A DNA stretch of 64,000 bases, taken from the NCBI GenBank assembly GCA_033238645.1, contig BQXR01000004.1:62001-126000 (forward strand), read 5' to 3'. The translations under genes were made by a program, and so were the position numbers. Shown piece after piece: positions 1-8,814 of the stretch. Every line of letters begins with the position of its first letter. Within the stretch, counting starts at the first letter, position 1. The stretch comes from Thiomicrorhabdus sp033238645. GTDB lineage: Bacteria > Pseudomonadota > Gammaproteobacteria > Thiomicrospirales > Thiomicrospiraceae. Under the pieces are notes generated by a model. The model was not told where the DNA came from. It worked only from the letters and a program-made list of their open reading frames with translations, and made no database searches.

Positions 1-2660
1 AATTGGCAAGATAAACTTAATTTTTTTTGCTGTGAATTTTCTTCAGCATCCCGTTTAAGTTGTATAATCTTTTCCTCAGATAAGTTTTCACCATCCAGAT
101 CTACTATCGAATTAATAGACAGGTTAGACAAATTATCCCTTGAGATACCTTGTCGCTCACCCCACTGTATTAATTCGTTTAGGGCCCAAGATAAACTCTT
201 ACTAAACAAGAACTTGGCCTTCTCCCGCCCCTCTATAGATGCGCGTAAAAAAAACTCAAGAGCCTCATCTGTTTCTTGTATACCTTGACTGCGGATAACA
301 TCAAAAAATTGAAACTTTTCACTTTCCCAAAGCAAGTCACCTTTCCCATCTTTTTTACAAAGGGATTCTTTAACTATTGGGCGCAAATAATGCTCTGGAT
401 CCTCAAAATAAGCCTCACTTGTAATATCATAAGTACCTGGCCTTAAATGTCCATAAATATCAACAAATTCTGTCCAAGATAACTCATCATTAGCAACCTT
501 AAATGCATCAGAGGTTAATTCATGAGAAACAGTCCTTAAACTTCCTAAGAAAGAGTTCTTAGCCTCCTCACTTAGTGAACCCGTTGAAACACCTTCTTTT
601 AGTAAGGTCATTGCTATAAATCCAGAGCGTGCTAGATGGGCAAAAGGTAGTGTTCCGAAGCGTTTACAATCATCTAGTAGAACTTTTATTTTATACAGAG
701 ACGGAAGGTGCTGTCCTTGTACAGCATTAAACCTATCTACTAGCTTATGTACTTCATTTAAATCTCTATGAATTCTTTCAATTCCACACTTAGTAACCTC
801 AAGAAGCCCTGCTTCAAGCTCGGTTAAATCATCTTCAGAAAAACCTCCTTCATTACCTAATCTTTGCTTCCAGCGCTTAAAGTCTAGACCCAAGCATGTT
901 GGTAAAACATCGAATTCAATTTTATCATGTAGTTGTGGGTGGCTCATTAACCAGTCGGTATAGAAATTAACAAGTCTTTCTGTTAATTCGGAAGATAAAC
1001 AGCCAGGTATAAATGAATTAAAACTTGCTCGTACATCAATATAGGGTTTACCTGAAAACAATTTTATCAGGCAATGAGGCCTCACATCTTTATACCCATA
1101 TTCAGCACGCTGTACGGCCCAGACCTCATCTAATATCAAATAGCGGTAAAGTGAATATGCCATTTTTCCAGGATTGGTACCAATGATTTCAGCAGGGTTC
1201 CAATCTGGCATATTTCCAAATATAGCTTTTCGACCCTGAATTGAAGCATTAGACAATTGCATCTGACAATAATCCAACCTTGAACCCTCTGTACTAGTGA
1301 TTACAGCTTCATACAATTCATCAACATCCCCTTGCTGAATAGCAATTGGCCTAACTTGTAAAACATGAACTTCATTACTACTATTCAAAGCGAACTCAAT
1401 ATCTAAAGCATCGTAACTTAGTAGAGTTTCAATTTCCTTTACTGCACAGATAAGCCCTACTAGCCGTTGATCAGCAACAACATCATTTGATGAGTCCTTG
1501 CGCAAGTATAAAACCCTATTTTCACAACTTGTCCCAGAAGTAATTCCTTCTGTAGACCCAGACTCTTCATAATTCACTACATAATATGGAGATCCTTGTT
1601 CCAGAGTTCGGGTAAACACCACACCACTCATAATGACATCTGTAACCATTGGTTGAATTAACACTTGATCATTATTCTGGCAATTCTGATATGAATTAAT
1701 AACATTATCAACAGCAGCACTTAAGCCACTAATAGGATCTACATTTAACAAACTTTCGTAGGCACCAGCATTAGAGTGCGTAAAAGAATCTTCACTTTTG
1801 GCACTAGAACGAACAACAAGCCTTTGTTGTTTAAACTTGGATAAGACCTTCTCCATAAGTTCTGAGGAATTCTCGTTCCAGTTTTCAACTGTGAATGAAA
1901 CCTGATCTTGTATTACCGCATGTTGAACCACCCCTCTAAGTCGAGAAAGAGTCTCTGCTTTTGTCCCAAGAATAAAGTGAGCTAAATCCCTAGGTTCGTT
2001 TAACTCTGCCCAGTCACCCTGAACATCATAGCCGGCCGTACAGTGCCCATTTGTGCGAATCATTTCAATCAAAGCAGACAAGTTAAGGTTAGTAAGTTCA
2101 GACTGATTGTCTTGCTGAATTAATCTCAGCTTTTCTAAAGCTGATCCAGAAATTTTTACTAAACCTACAAACTCGCCTGAAGCCCACGAGTCAGGGACAT
2201 CAGCCCCAAGCCTTTGAACGATTTCGTCATTTACAATTACTTTTTCGGAATCTACGATATTGTTATGTTCTCTACCTAAATAACGAGTTCGCCATAGACT
2301 ATCCCAAGCAATCACAATTGAGCTGTCAATACTGTCCATTTTGGTAATGGTTTGATCGTGATATAAAATATCCCCATAAGAAACCCACAATTCATTTGTA
2401 CCAGAAAGATCTGCTTGTAGAAGTGAATATGCACTACCTGTTTCATTCCATTTATCATTGAGAACGGTCTTAAACCGGTTGTGAGAAGCATCTAATGAAC
2501 TTGATTCATAACCCAAGACTAACTGAACATTGTCTGCAGAGGCTCTGAACACACTTAACTGCCAATCCAAAACAGTTTGACCGTTTACGGACATCAGTAA
2601 AGAAGATTCTAAACCCTTGTGAGGAATACCAGCAGCTAAAATTATTATTTTCTTATTCAC
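1..2660 (-). CDS. Fused nucleotidyltransferase / PEP-synthase-type ATP-grasp enzyme (partial)
   Basis: An open frame of 886 codons runs off the left edge, so the C-terminus is missing. The frame opens directly after the TAA of the upstream gene, and the first codon, GTG at 2660, precedes the motif IIILAAG, so I take GTG as the start. Residues 1 to about 235 look like a sugar/choline-type nucleotidyltransferase: LAAG at the N-terminus, the metal-binding-type YGD, and GEFVGLVKISG. Residues from about 250 to 445 look like the PEP synthase/pyruvate phosphate dikinase ATP-grasp: VVRSSAKSED near residue 284, SNAGAYESLL, SGVVFTR and HVLQVRPI. The later GHLRPGTYDI segment is also typical of this family. 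From recalled family knowledge, this combination matches Campylobacter Cj1416 (CTP:phosphoglutamine cytidylyltransferase) fused to Cj1418 (glutamine kinase), which build the capsular phosphoramidate. The domain calls are firm; the substrate is inference. Confidence 0.75.
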   Translation of the reverse strand, partial: MNKKIIILAAGIPHKGLESSLLMSVNGQTVLDWQLSVFRASADNVQLVLGYESSSLDASHNRFKTVLNDKWNETGSAYSLLQADLSGTNELWVSYGDILYHDQTITKMDSIDSSIVIAWDSLWRTRYLGREHNNIVDSEKVIVNDEIVQRLGADVPDSWASGEFVGLVKISGSALEKLRLIQQDNQSELTNLNLSALIEMIRTNGHCTAGYDVQGDWAELNEPRDLAHFILGTKAETLSRLRGVVQHAVIQDQVSFTVENWNENSSELMEKVLSKFKQQRLVVRSSAKSEDSFTHSNAGAYESLLNVDPISGLSAAVDNVINSYQNCQNNDQVLIQPMVTDVIMSGVVFTRTLEQGSPYYVVNYEESGSTEGITSGTSCENRVLYLRKDSSNDVVADQRLVGLICAVKEIETLLSYDALDIEFALNSSNEVHVLQVRPIAIQQGDVDELYEAVITSTEGSRLDYCQMQLSNASIQGRKAIFGNMPDWNPAEIIGTNPGKMAYSLYRYLILDEVWAVQRAEYGYKDVRPHCLIKLFSGKPYIDVRASFNSFIPGCLSSELTERLVNFYTDWLMSHPQLHDKIEFDVLPTCLGLDFKRWKQRLGNEGGFSEDDLTELEAGLLEVTKCGIERIHRDLNEVHKLVDRFNAVQGQHLPSLYKIKVLLDDCKRFGTLPFAHLARSGFIAMTLLKEGVSTGSLSEEAKNSFLGSLRTVSHELTSDAFKVANDELSWTEFVDIYGHLRPGTYDITSEAYFEDPEHYLRPIVKESLCKKDGKGDLLWESEKFQFFDVIRSQGIQETDEALEFFLRASIEGREKAKFLFSKSLSWALNELIQWGERQGISRDNLSNLSINSIVDLDGENLSEEKIIQLKRDAEENSQQKKLSLSCQ

Positions 2661-4004
2661 TTATACTAATTCCAAAGATATTTTTAGATTTTCAATAATT
2701 CGATCAGCGGGAAGTTTTGATGTATAGTACTTTTGGACATATTCTTGAAACAAACTATCTCGGCTTTCTTGAAGCTCTAGCTTACCGTTTATTAAGTCCT
2801 TTAAAAAACTCTGTATTTGCTCGGTGTTTTGGGCTAGTTGGTACTCTTTTAGTACCGATTTTCCAAATTCATTGACCAATAAATCAATCTTTGATGGATG
2901 GATTAAATATAAACCAGGCTTTCTCACCAGAGCATACTCAACAATAAAAGAACTACAATCGTGAATGATTGCATCAGATTGTTTGAATAGGTATTCATAC
3001 TCACTATCTTCAAGTTGAGTATAAGACTGACTGGCCCAACAACTAAAATAATGATCCGTCCTAACCCTTCCCCAGTCAGCATGAGAATACAGCTTAGTTT
3101 TTAATAAAGGATGTGGCTTAAATGCCCATTGTATACTCTCATTATTCTCTTTTGCTATAGCTAGCATCTGATCAGCAATAGAGAGAAAAAAGGACAATGA
3201 TTTCTCATCTTCTTCTATCGTATGGTGCGGTGCATAGATAATTTTCTTTTTCTGTCTAGTCTGGTTTTTCCATACACTTTTCTTGAGATTCTTAGACAAG
3301 GATACCAGTGGCTCACAAGCTGGATAACCTGTGACAGAAGCGCCTACGCCATTTGTAAAAGAATAAAGAGAAAATTGATCGCAGGCTAAATCATGCGGCC
3401 AATAGGTTCTCCACATAGAGTTAAGCATCAATGTATTAAATTCTGACTCAACACGACCTACATGATTTGTAGCCATAAAGTAATAAGGCACATAACAAGT
3501 TAAATAGTTCTCATATGCATTTGCAAAATATTCAGGCATTGTCAAAGAATGAGGATTAGTAAAAAAAACTAAACCAGGCTCTAGCTCTTCTAATTTGACC
3601 CAAGATGCAGTAACTTCATTATATGAGTTTACAACAGGATATTTTTTTTTCTTAAAAAACTGATATGTATCATGAAGGTTATTTAGTTCTATTTCATCAT
3701 CATCTTGAATACAAGGGCAAATAAGTATAACGGGATCAAAATACGGATCGATCAACATTTTCTGAAAGACAGAATCAACCTTCCAAATACTTTTGTGCAA
3801 TACAAGAAAAACAACTTTAATACTCTTACTTCCAGTTATATTCGACTGTAGCCTTGCGTGTGTTGAGTTAACCGTTGTTAATAACAATTTCTTTTTTCGT
3901 TGATCATAGACTCTATATTTCAACTCTTGTAATAACCGTTTTAATGGTTTCGGTAAATTTTTTTTTACCAAACGAAGCATACTAATTATTTTCATAATAA
4001 ACAT
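2661..4004 (-). CDS. CDP-glycerol glycerophosphotransferase-like (TagB/TagF family) protein
   Basis: This 447-residue protein has C-terminal features of the polyol-phosphate transferase family: YAPHHT, FKPHPLLK and DAIIHDCSSFIVEYAL, the last being the usual end of the donor-binding site. The N-terminus is basic (KKNLPKPLKRLLQELKYR), which fits peripheral membrane attachment. It probably transfers a glycerol-phosphate-type or other CDP-activated group onto the glycan made by this locus. The ATG at 4004 overlaps the stop of the upstream ABC transporter by one base (TGATG), and its own stop abuts the GTG of the next gene, so the three are translationally coupled. Donor and acceptor cannot be told from sequence. 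Confidence 0.65.
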   Translation of the reverse strand: MFIMKIISMLRLVKKNLPKPLKRLLQELKYRVYDQRKKKLLLTTVNSTHARLQSNITGSKSIKVVFLVLHKSIWKVDSVFQKMLIDPYFDPVILICPCIQDDDEIELNNLHDTYQFFKKKKYPVVNSYNEVTASWVKLEELEPGLVFFTNPHSLTMPEYFANAYENYLTCYVPYYFMATNHVGRVESEFNTLMLNSMWRTYWPHDLACDQFSLYSFTNGVGASVTGYPACEPLVSLSKNLKKSVWKNQTRQKKKIIYAPHHTIEEDEKSLSFFLSIADQMLAIAKENNESIQWAFKPHPLLKTKLYSHADWGRVRTDHYFSCWASQSYTQLEDSEYEYLFKQSDAIIHDCSSFIVEYALVRKPGLYLIHPSKIDLLVNEFGKSVLKEYQLAQNTEQIQSFLKDLINGKLELQESRDSLFQEYVQKYYTSKLPADRIIENLKISLELV

Positions 4005-5800
4005 CAGCCATGCTTAGCCATACTTGCAAACTTAGGGTTATTCAATAGCAATTCTTGATAGGTACCCTTATCACTCAACTGGCCTTTATCAATGAAAATT
4101 ATTTGATCACATTTTTCGACTGTTTTTAAACGATGAGCAATCATAATGATGGTTTTCTTTCCACTAAAATCATGAATAGCTTCCATAATGAGTTTTTCGG
4201 TTATCCCATCTAATGCACTAGTTGCTTCATCAAACACAAGTATATCTGCATTATTATAAAGTGCTCTAGCAATACCTATTCTTTGACGCTGTCCACCAGA
4301 GAGCTGCACACCTCTCTCTCCTACTTTAGTATTAAGACCATCTTCCATCTGCTCTACAAATTCATCTAGGTGAGCAAGCTGTACAGCTTTTTTAACCTGA
4401 TCGATATTTATATCTTCTTTTGCCAAGCCAAAAGCTACATTTTCCAGAATAGACCCCTCACTCAAAAATATATTCTGAGGTACAAAACCAATTGAGTTTT
4501 GCCATGCACGTTTATTAGCTTCTGTAATAGCAACCCCATCTACCAATAAAAAGCCATCATCTGGAGGAATTAAACCTAATAACAAATCAATAGCCGTCGA
4601 CTTCCCTGAGCCTGATGGCCCTACGATACCAATAGTATTATTCACAGGAATAGTTAGGTTTAGACCTGATAGAGCAGCTTGCGCCTTCCCTGGATAAGTA
4701 AAGGTAACTCCCTTTAGGTCAATCTGCTTACTTACAGTTAATTGCCCTTTACCTTCTTCTAAGCTTTCAACCTGACTCTGCATAGAGCCTATCAAATCAC
4801 TTTTAATGGATTCAAATGCTGACACATTCCCCTTAATCCGGGCTAAATTGGCATAAACCTGCTGCAATGCTGGTAAAAGCTTAAATGCAGCAAGGGCATA
4901 GATCGCTAGAATGGGTAAAATCTTACCCAAATTTCCTTCATTAGTTTTTATTAAAACTAATACTAGAGCAATCATTGCCCCAAACGCAAGAAATTCCATA
5001 AAATAACGAGGTACTTGAGTAAGTGTATTATTTGTACCACGAGCATAAGCAAAGATTTCTCCCGAGTCCTGGAAGCTTTTTATAAAATTTTGCTTACGGC
5101 CCAATAACAAAACATCTTTAATACCACCAAACCCTTCATTCATAAGTCTAAAGCGTACAGTTGCAACATCAGACAATGCTGTACCATTTTTTTGTAAAGA
5201 GCCACGTACAATTTTAAACAATGCTATATAAGCAGCGACAAATACGGATAAGCCCGCCAGAGCAACCAGCGGGTCATAAATAAATATTGCGATTGAAATA
5301 AATAATGCTAATACAGCCCTTGCGTTCATCTGCATTAAAGGGTCGATAATTAAGTCTGTTACACGTAATGCTTCAACCGAGATTTGTTTAGTCAATTGAG
5401 CACTGCTACCTGAGACATGAAACATCCAATTTTTCTGCATATAATGCGTATAAAGGCGATCTGATATTTCTGATCCTGTTTGGGCAGCATATACTGAAAT
5501 TTTCCATATTGTATACATTGAAAACAATGTTGCAAAACCAAGCATAGAAAATACAAGCAAACCAACTATGAACAAAAAAACCATTGGATCAGTAAGCCCA
5601 GAAATAGAGTAAAGCTGGCTGAATACCTCATTTCGTTCTATCAAGCCAATATCACCAACCAAGGCCATAAACGGACCTATAGATGCGATACCAACCATTT
5701 CAATTAGCGCCATAATAACCACTAAGAACTGAAGAAAATAGAAACGCTTTCGTTGTTGCGGGGTTAATAAACTAAATAACTCTTTTATTAGCTTTAACAT
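4004..5800 (-). CDS. ABC exporter, PglK/MsbA-like glycolipid flippase
   Basis: A half-transporter of 598 residues. The N-terminal half carries several hydrophobic spans (about 23-47, 71-95, 160-198, 268-285, 293-310). The C-terminal half is an ABC ATPase with Walker A GPSGSGKST at 394-402, signature LSGGQ at 500-504, Walker B ILVFDE at 520-525 and the H-loop His at about 556. The N-terminal region resembles Campylobacter PglK, which flips lipid-linked oligosaccharide. Its place between the sugar-nucleotide genes and a transferase suggests it exports a lipid-linked glycan from this locus. Lipid A (MsbA) or peptide export would be the alternatives. The start is 3 bases past the stop of the aminotransferase gene. 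Confidence 0.8.
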   Translation of the reverse strand: MLKLIKELFSLLTPQQRKRFYFLQFLVVIMALIEMVGIASIGPFMALVGDIGLIERNEVFSQLYSISGLTDPMVFLFIVGLLVFSMLGFATLFSMYTIWKISVYAAQTGSEISDRLYTHYMQKNWMFHVSGSSAQLTKQISVEALRVTDLIIDPLMQMNARAVLALFISIAIFIYDPLVALAGLSVFVAAYIALFKIVRGSLQKNGTALSDVATVRFRLMNEGFGGIKDVLLLGRKQNFIKSFQDSGEIFAYARGTNNTLTQVPRYFMEFLAFGAMIALVLVLIKTNEGNLGKILPILAIYALAAFKLLPALQQVYANLARIKGNVSAFESIKSDLIGSMQSQVESLEEGKGQLTVSKQIDLKGVTFTYPGKAQAALSGLNLTIPVNNTIGIVGPSGSGKSTAIDLLLGLIPPDDGFLLVDGVAITEANKRAWQNSIGFVPQNIFLSEGSILENVAFGLAKEDINIDQVKKAVQLAHLDEFVEQMEDGLNTKVGERGVQLSGGQRQRIGIARALYNNADILVFDEATSALDGITEKLIMEAIHDFSGKKTIIMIAHRLKTVEKCDQIIFIDKGQLSDKGTYQELLLNNPKFASMAKHG

Positions 5801-5803
5801 CAG

Positions 5804-6922
5804 TTATTTAAACTCATTAATAGTGTTAATTACAATCTGAACCTGATCATCCGTCATAATAGGACTTATCGGTAAACTAAGTACTTCATTATGAATGTCT
5901 TCTGTAATAGGAAAGCTCAAACCCGACCATTCTTGAAAAGTTTTTTGCTGATGCGGGGCTATCGGATAGTGAACCAAAGTTTCTATCCCTAGATCATTTA
6001 GGTGAACCTGGAGCTTTTCGCGCTCTTTAGTACGAATAACATAGAGGTGAAAAACATGGTACATTAATACTTCATTATTCAACTTAGACTTGTAAACGGG
6101 TAAGGTTACCAATGGATTTTCAATGCCTTGTGTATATCTAACTGCAATCTGTCTACGACGTGAAGACTCCACATCTAAGTTTTTAAGCTTAACTCGTAAA
6201 AAAGCAGCTTGCATCTCATCTAAACGGTTATTTATACCTTTATATTCATTTTCATATTTTACGCGACTACCATAGTTACTCAGTATACGTATAGTTGTGG
6301 CTAACTCATCGTCATTTGTAGTCACCGCACCCGCATCACCTAATGCGCCAAGATTCTTGCCTGGATAAAAACTAAAACCTGATGCATCCCCCCAATTTCC
6401 GGCTTTTATGCCGTCAATGCTTGCTCCATGAGCTTGTGCAGAATCCTCAATAACTAATAACTCGTATTCGTGAGCTATTGCATTGATCTTAGCCATATCC
6501 GCAAGTTGCCCATAAAGATGAACTACTAATATTGCTTTAGTTTGGGAGGTAATAGCTTTCTTAACCTGCTCTGGTGACAAATTATAAGTATTGAGATCTG
6601 GCTCAACTAAAACAGGCTTCAACCTATTTTCAGTAATTGCAAGAATAGACGCTATGTAGGTATTAGCCGGGACAATAACCTCATCACCCTCTTCCAGTTT
6701 ACCTAACTCTTTATATGCTCGAAGAATTATAATCAAAGCATCTAAACCATTAGCAACACCTATGCAATGTTTTGTACCACAATAGTTAGCAAACTCTTTT
6801 TCAAAAAGATTAACTTTACTGCCTTGAATATACCAACCAGAATCAATTACATCAACCGCAGCCTGAATAAGCTCTTTTCTGTATTGAGAATTTACCGCTT
6901 TTAAATCTAAAAATGGAATCAA
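5804..6922 (-). CDS. fdtB: DegT/DnrJ/EryC1 sugar aminotransferase (FdtB/QdtB-like)
   Basis: A PLP-dependent sugar-nucleotide aminotransferase of 372 residues, the normal family length. The internal-aldimine Lys lies in SFYPGKNLGALGDAG (Lys189), with the cofactor-binding VIEDSAQAHGA at 158-168 and VANGLDAL near 56-63. It would convert a dTDP-3-keto-6-deoxyhexose into dTDP-3-amino-3,6-dideoxyhexose. It follows an acetyltransferase and a ketoisomerase of the same route. Whether the sugar is Fuc3N or Qui3N cannot be decided here. A purine-rich ribosome site (GGGAGAGGGGAC) precedes the ATG. Confidence 0.82.
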   Translation of the reverse strand: MIPFLDLKAVNSQYRKELIQAAVDVIDSGWYIQGSKVNLFEKEFANYCGTKHCIGVANGLDALIIILRAYKELGKLEEGDEVIVPANTYIASILAITENRLKPVLVEPDLNTYNLSPEQVKKAITSQTKAILVVHLYGQLADMAKINAIAHEYELLVIEDSAQAHGASIDGIKAGNWGDASGFSFYPGKNLGALGDAGAVTTNDDELATTIRILSNYGSRVKYENEYKGINNRLDEMQAAFLRVKLKNLDVESSRRRQIAVRYTQGIENPLVTLPVYKSKLNNEVLMYHVFHLYVIRTKEREKLQVHLNDLGIETLVHYPIAPHQQKTFQEWSGLSFPITEDIHNEVLSLPISPIMTDDQVQIVINTINEFK

Positions 6923-6984
6923 GTCCCCTCTCCCTTTAGGTTAATTCAATTTGAATCTAATAAAAAAAAACAGCACAATTTAAC

Positions 6985-7560
6985 CTAATTAAGACATACA
7001 ATTCTTTGTACAGTTTCATCAATTACTTCATATTTAAGACTGCACACAGGACAAAGAAATTCAACCAATTTTGTTCCACACTCACAAACCCACCCCTGAA
7101 GCTTACTTGGACTCCCATATACTAGTGCATGTGCTGGAATATCCTTTGTAACCACGGTGCCAGCACCAACCATAGCAAACTCACCAATAGTCACACCACC
7201 AACAACTGTTGCATTTGCTCCAATTGATGCCGAATGTCTAATCATTGTAGTTAAAAACTCTGTAGGACGGCATTTTGATCTCGGCAAGAAGTCATTAGTA
7301 AATGTGACATTAGGCCCAACAAACACATTGTCACTAATTCTCAAACCATCCCAAACCTGAACACCTGACTTAATGGTAACGTTATCACCAATCACTACAT
7401 CATTTTCAATCAAAGTTAAAGCATTAATATTACAGTTTCGGCCTATTTTCGCACCTGATAAAACAACACTAAACTGCCAAACAGTTGTGCCTTCACCAAC
7501 ATCATCAGTTTTTACATCACTTAATGGGTGGATTTTTATCTTATGATTGGCTGGTAACAT
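6985..7560 (-). CDS. fdtC: Hexapeptide-repeat sugar N-acyltransferase (FdtC/QdtC-like)
   Basis: 191 residues with a left-handed beta-helix built from hexapeptide repeats (VIGDNVTIKSGVQVWDG, VFVGPNVTF, IGANATVVGGVTIGEFAMVGAGTVV), the fold of acyl-CoA-dependent sugar acyltransferases. The C-terminus adds a short Cys-rich segment with two CxC/CxxC-type pairs (CECG, CPVC), which looks like a zinc-binding tail. It probably acetylates the 3-amino group made by the neighbouring aminotransferase. Its start overlaps the end of the ketoisomerase gene by 20 bases, indicating one operon. Confidence 0.78.
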   Translation of the reverse strand: MLPANHKIKIHPLSDVKTDDVGEGTTVWQFSVVLSGAKIGRNCNINALTLIENDVVIGDNVTIKSGVQVWDGLRISDNVFVGPNVTFTNDFLPRSKCRPTEFLTTMIRHSASIGANATVVGGVTIGEFAMVGAGTVVTKDIPAHALVYGSPSKLQGWVCECGTKLVEFLCPVCSLKYEVIDETVQRIVCLN

Positions 7561-7945
7561 TTAAAAACTCTTGATAGTCACGAATATAGTCCGATTCATC
7601 ATAGTGCTGATCGGCCAGAACCATCAATACACAGTCAGAAGAAAAATCATGCATTTCCCGCCATATTAAACCCTCTACTACTAAACCTGTAGTAGGCCTA
7701 TCTAACAAAATTTCTTCTCTTTTTTCCCCATCATCCAGTACAAAGCGACAACTACCAGATAAACAAACTACAACTTGCTTGAGTTCTTTATGAGCATGAA
7801 AACCTCTAGAAACATCCTCACGAGTATCAAATAAACAATACACTCGTTCAATATCAAACGGGATATTCTTATTAGCTTCCATTGAAACCAAAGAACCTCT
7901 TTCATCGCCTAATGCCGAGATGGGAATTAAATTTATCAAGCTCAT
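7541..7945 (-). CDS. fdtA: dTDP-6-deoxy-hexulose 3,4-ketoisomerase (FdtA/QdtA, WxcM-like cupin)
   Basis: 134 residues, the usual length of the family. Cupin features are visible: FDTREDVSRGFHAHKELKQ with the HAH pair, then CRFVLDDGEK and HDFSSDCVLMVLADQHYDESDYIRDY, the diagnostic end of FdtA/QdtA proteins. It isomerises dTDP-4-keto-6-deoxyglucose, made by RmlA and RmlB, to the 3-keto sugar. It overlaps the rmlA stop by 4 bases and the acyltransferase start by 20. FdtA and QdtA differ only in product stereochemistry, so the exact sugar stays open. Confidence 0.83.
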   Translation of the reverse strand: MSLINLIPISALGDERGSLVSMEANKNIPFDIERVYCLFDTREDVSRGFHAHKELKQVVVCLSGSCRFVLDDGEKREEILLDRPTTGLVVEGLIWREMHDFSSDCVLMVLADQHYDESDYIRDYQEFLNVTSQS

Positions 7946-8814
7946 TTGCTATCTCTCACCAAATTCAACAAATACTGCCCATAACTATTCTTAGAGAGTC
8001 TCGTACCAGCCTCATTCACCTCATCATCAGTCAACCAGCCATTTCGCCATGAAACCTCCTCTAAACACGCAATTTTATAGCCTTGACGTTTTTCAATAGT
8101 CTCTACAAACATTGCTGCCTCTAATAAGCTTTCATGGGTACCTGTATCTAGCCACGCGAAACCCCTACCAAGAAGCTCTACTTTTAAGTCTCCTCGAGCT
8201 AGATACATTTGATTAATAGACGTGACTTCTAACTCTCCTCTATGTGATGGCTTCACCTTCTTAGCCATTTTTACTACATCATTGTCATAAAAATATAGAC
8301 CTGTTACTGCATAATTAGACTTTGGTACCTCAGGCTTTTCTTCAATACTAATTGCCTTTCGATCCTTATCAAACTCCACTACTCCAAAACGCTCAGGGTC
8401 TTTGACCTTGTAACCAAAAACAGTGGCTCCAGGGCCAGCTAATGCAGCTTTCTTAAGCAGTGGAGAAAAACCCTGCCCCCAAAAAACATTATCGCCAAGT
8501 ACCAAACAAACGCTATCATCACCAATAAAGTCTTCACCAATAATAAATGCTTGTGCAAGTCCTTCTGGGTTTGACTGTACAGCGTAGCTGATATTGACAC
8601 CAAACTCTGAACCATCACCAAGTACACGAATAAATCCTGACTGATCTTCAGGTGTTGTAATAATCAAAATGTCTTTGATTTCAGCCAACATTAATACAGA
8701 CAAAGGATAATAAACCATTGGTTTGTCATAAATAGGTAAAAGCTGTTTAGAAACACCTTTAGTAATCGGATACAAACGAGTACCAGCCCCCCCCGCCAAG
8801 ATAATACCTTTCAT
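7942..8814 (-). CDS. rmlA: Glucose-1-phosphate thymidylyltransferase
   Basis: 290 residues, full length. The nucleotide-binding signature LAGGAGTRLYPITKGVSKQL is at the N-terminus, followed by YDKPMVYYPLSVLMLA, GDNVFWG with the metal-binding Asp, and EEKPEVPKSNYAVTGLYFYD. It makes dTDP-glucose from dTTP and glucose 1-phosphate, the first step toward the deoxyamino sugar. The ATG shares one base with the rmlB stop. A run of eight C at about 8787-8794 encodes the conserved Gly-Gly and is probably only codon choice. Confidence 0.95.
   Translation of the reverse strand: MKGIILAGGAGTRLYPITKGVSKQLLPIYDKPMVYYPLSVLMLAEIKDILIITTPEDQSGFIRVLGDGSEFGVNISYAVQSNPEGLAQAFIIGEDFIGDDSVCLVLGDNVFWGQGFSPLLKKAALAGPGATVFGYKVKDPERFGVVEFDKDRKAISIEEKPEVPKSNYAVTGLYFYDNDVVKMAKKVKPSHRGELEVTSINQMYLARGDLKVELLGRGFAWLDTGTHESLLEAAMFVETIEKRQGYKIACLEEVSWRNGWLTDDEVNEAGTRLSKNSYGQYLLNLVRDSK

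Noticed and set aside
8787..8794. Run of eight C in rmlA as a C-tract element
   Set aside because: It encodes the conserved Gly-Gly-Ala-Gly of the nucleotide site and is followed by GCC, not TGCTC.
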